Shown here piece by piece: positions 4,893-5,089 of a stretch of 5,089 nucleotides of DNA. Positions within the stretch are counted from its first letter, which is position 1, and each line of letters opens with the position of its first letter. Source of the DNA: an uncultured Prevotella sp. GTDB lineage: Bacteria > Bacteroidota > Bacteroidia > Bacteroidales > Bacteroidaceae. The DNA is taken from NCBI GenBank assembly GCA_902497035.1, contig CABVDL010000137.1:1-5089 (forward strand), given 5' to 3'. The notes under the pieces were generated by a model that ran no database searches, was not told the DNA's origin, and was given only the letters and a program-made list of their open reading frames with translations. The translations under genes were made by a program, and so were the position numbers.

Positions 4893-5089
4893 TAAAACCC
4901 TCGCCTTGTACGTTAAAGGTATAAACCCTCGCCTTGTACGTTAAAGGTATAAACCCTCGCCTTGTACGTTAAAGGTATAAACCCTCGCCTTGTACGTTAA
5001 AGGTATAAACCCTCGCCTTGTACGTTAAAGGTATAAACCCTCGCCTTGTACGTTAAAGGTATAAACCCTCGCCTTGTACGTTAAAGGTA
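4893..5089. repeat. 28-bp tandem repeat array, seven units, cut by the window edge
   Basis: The unit ATAAACCCTCGCCTTGTACG + TTAAAGGT repeats six times without a mismatch (4921-5088). A diverged first unit precedes it (4893-4920, two mismatches at its left edge), and the next unit starts at 5089. There are no spacers, so it is not a CRISPR array. Each minus-strand unit contains a TAA, and since 28 is not a multiple of three all minus frames are closed, so it is non-coding on the strand of the genes. It lies just upstream of the NlpC/P60 gene and thus where its promoter would be expected. Perfect identity suggests recent expansion or ongoing homogenisation. The bases between it and the start codon (4852-4892) show no convincing promoter. 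Confidence 0.95.

Noticed and set aside
4893..5089. CRISPR array
   Set aside because: The 28-bp length fits a CRISPR repeat, but the units are directly contiguous with no unique spacers, and no cas gene is present.

Overview
The window looks like a Bacteroidales chromosome, most likely Prevotellaceae. This is inferred from the family content, the near absence of strong Shine-Dalgarno sites, signal peptides ending in AQS, and the GC-rich palindromes; no marker gene is present to prove it. Four complete genes lie on the minus strand and read right to left: a two-SH3b NlpC/P60 cysteine peptidase (4851-3799), a Tat-exported dipeptide epimerase of the enolase superfamily (3767-2592), a secreted transglutaminase-like protein (2399-1068) and an integral-membrane acyltransferase-3 protein (1039-59). 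The gaps are 31, 192 and 28 bp, so the first two genes form a tight pair, as do the last two. The first 62 bases may hold the 3' end of a convergent plus-strand gene.

The peptidase and epimerase form a recognisable murein-peptide module. The NlpC/P60 enzyme would release L-Ala-D-Glu from wall peptides, and the epimerase would convert it to L-Ala-L-Glu, which ordinary peptidases can use. Both carry export signals, so the pathway appears to run outside the cytoplasm. The transglutaminase-like protein has an intact Cys-His-Asp triad and may act on related peptides. The acyltransferase has no demonstrated link to the module.

The most unusual content is repetitive. A palindromic element of about 80-90 bp occurs three times, at 2303-2391, 4722-4801 and (inverted) 2527-2594. 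Each copy has a long stem-loop next to a fixed CCCTCCCC/GGGGAGGG hairpin. The two same-orientation copies lie inside the signal-peptide coding regions of the transglutaminase and NlpC genes. Both are read in the same frame, so two unrelated proteins share the segment KPSP-x-WGRVLACA...LLGA-x-EGVGL as their hydrophobic export signal. A compensatory base-pair change between these copies keeps the stem at the cost of an amino-acid change. The inverted copy sits at the epimerase stop codon. A three-unit, 40-bp tandem repeat abuts one copy, supplies the transglutaminase start codon and creates overlapping mini-ORFs. A 28-bp tandem array (seven units, cut by the window edge) lies upstream of the NlpC gene.
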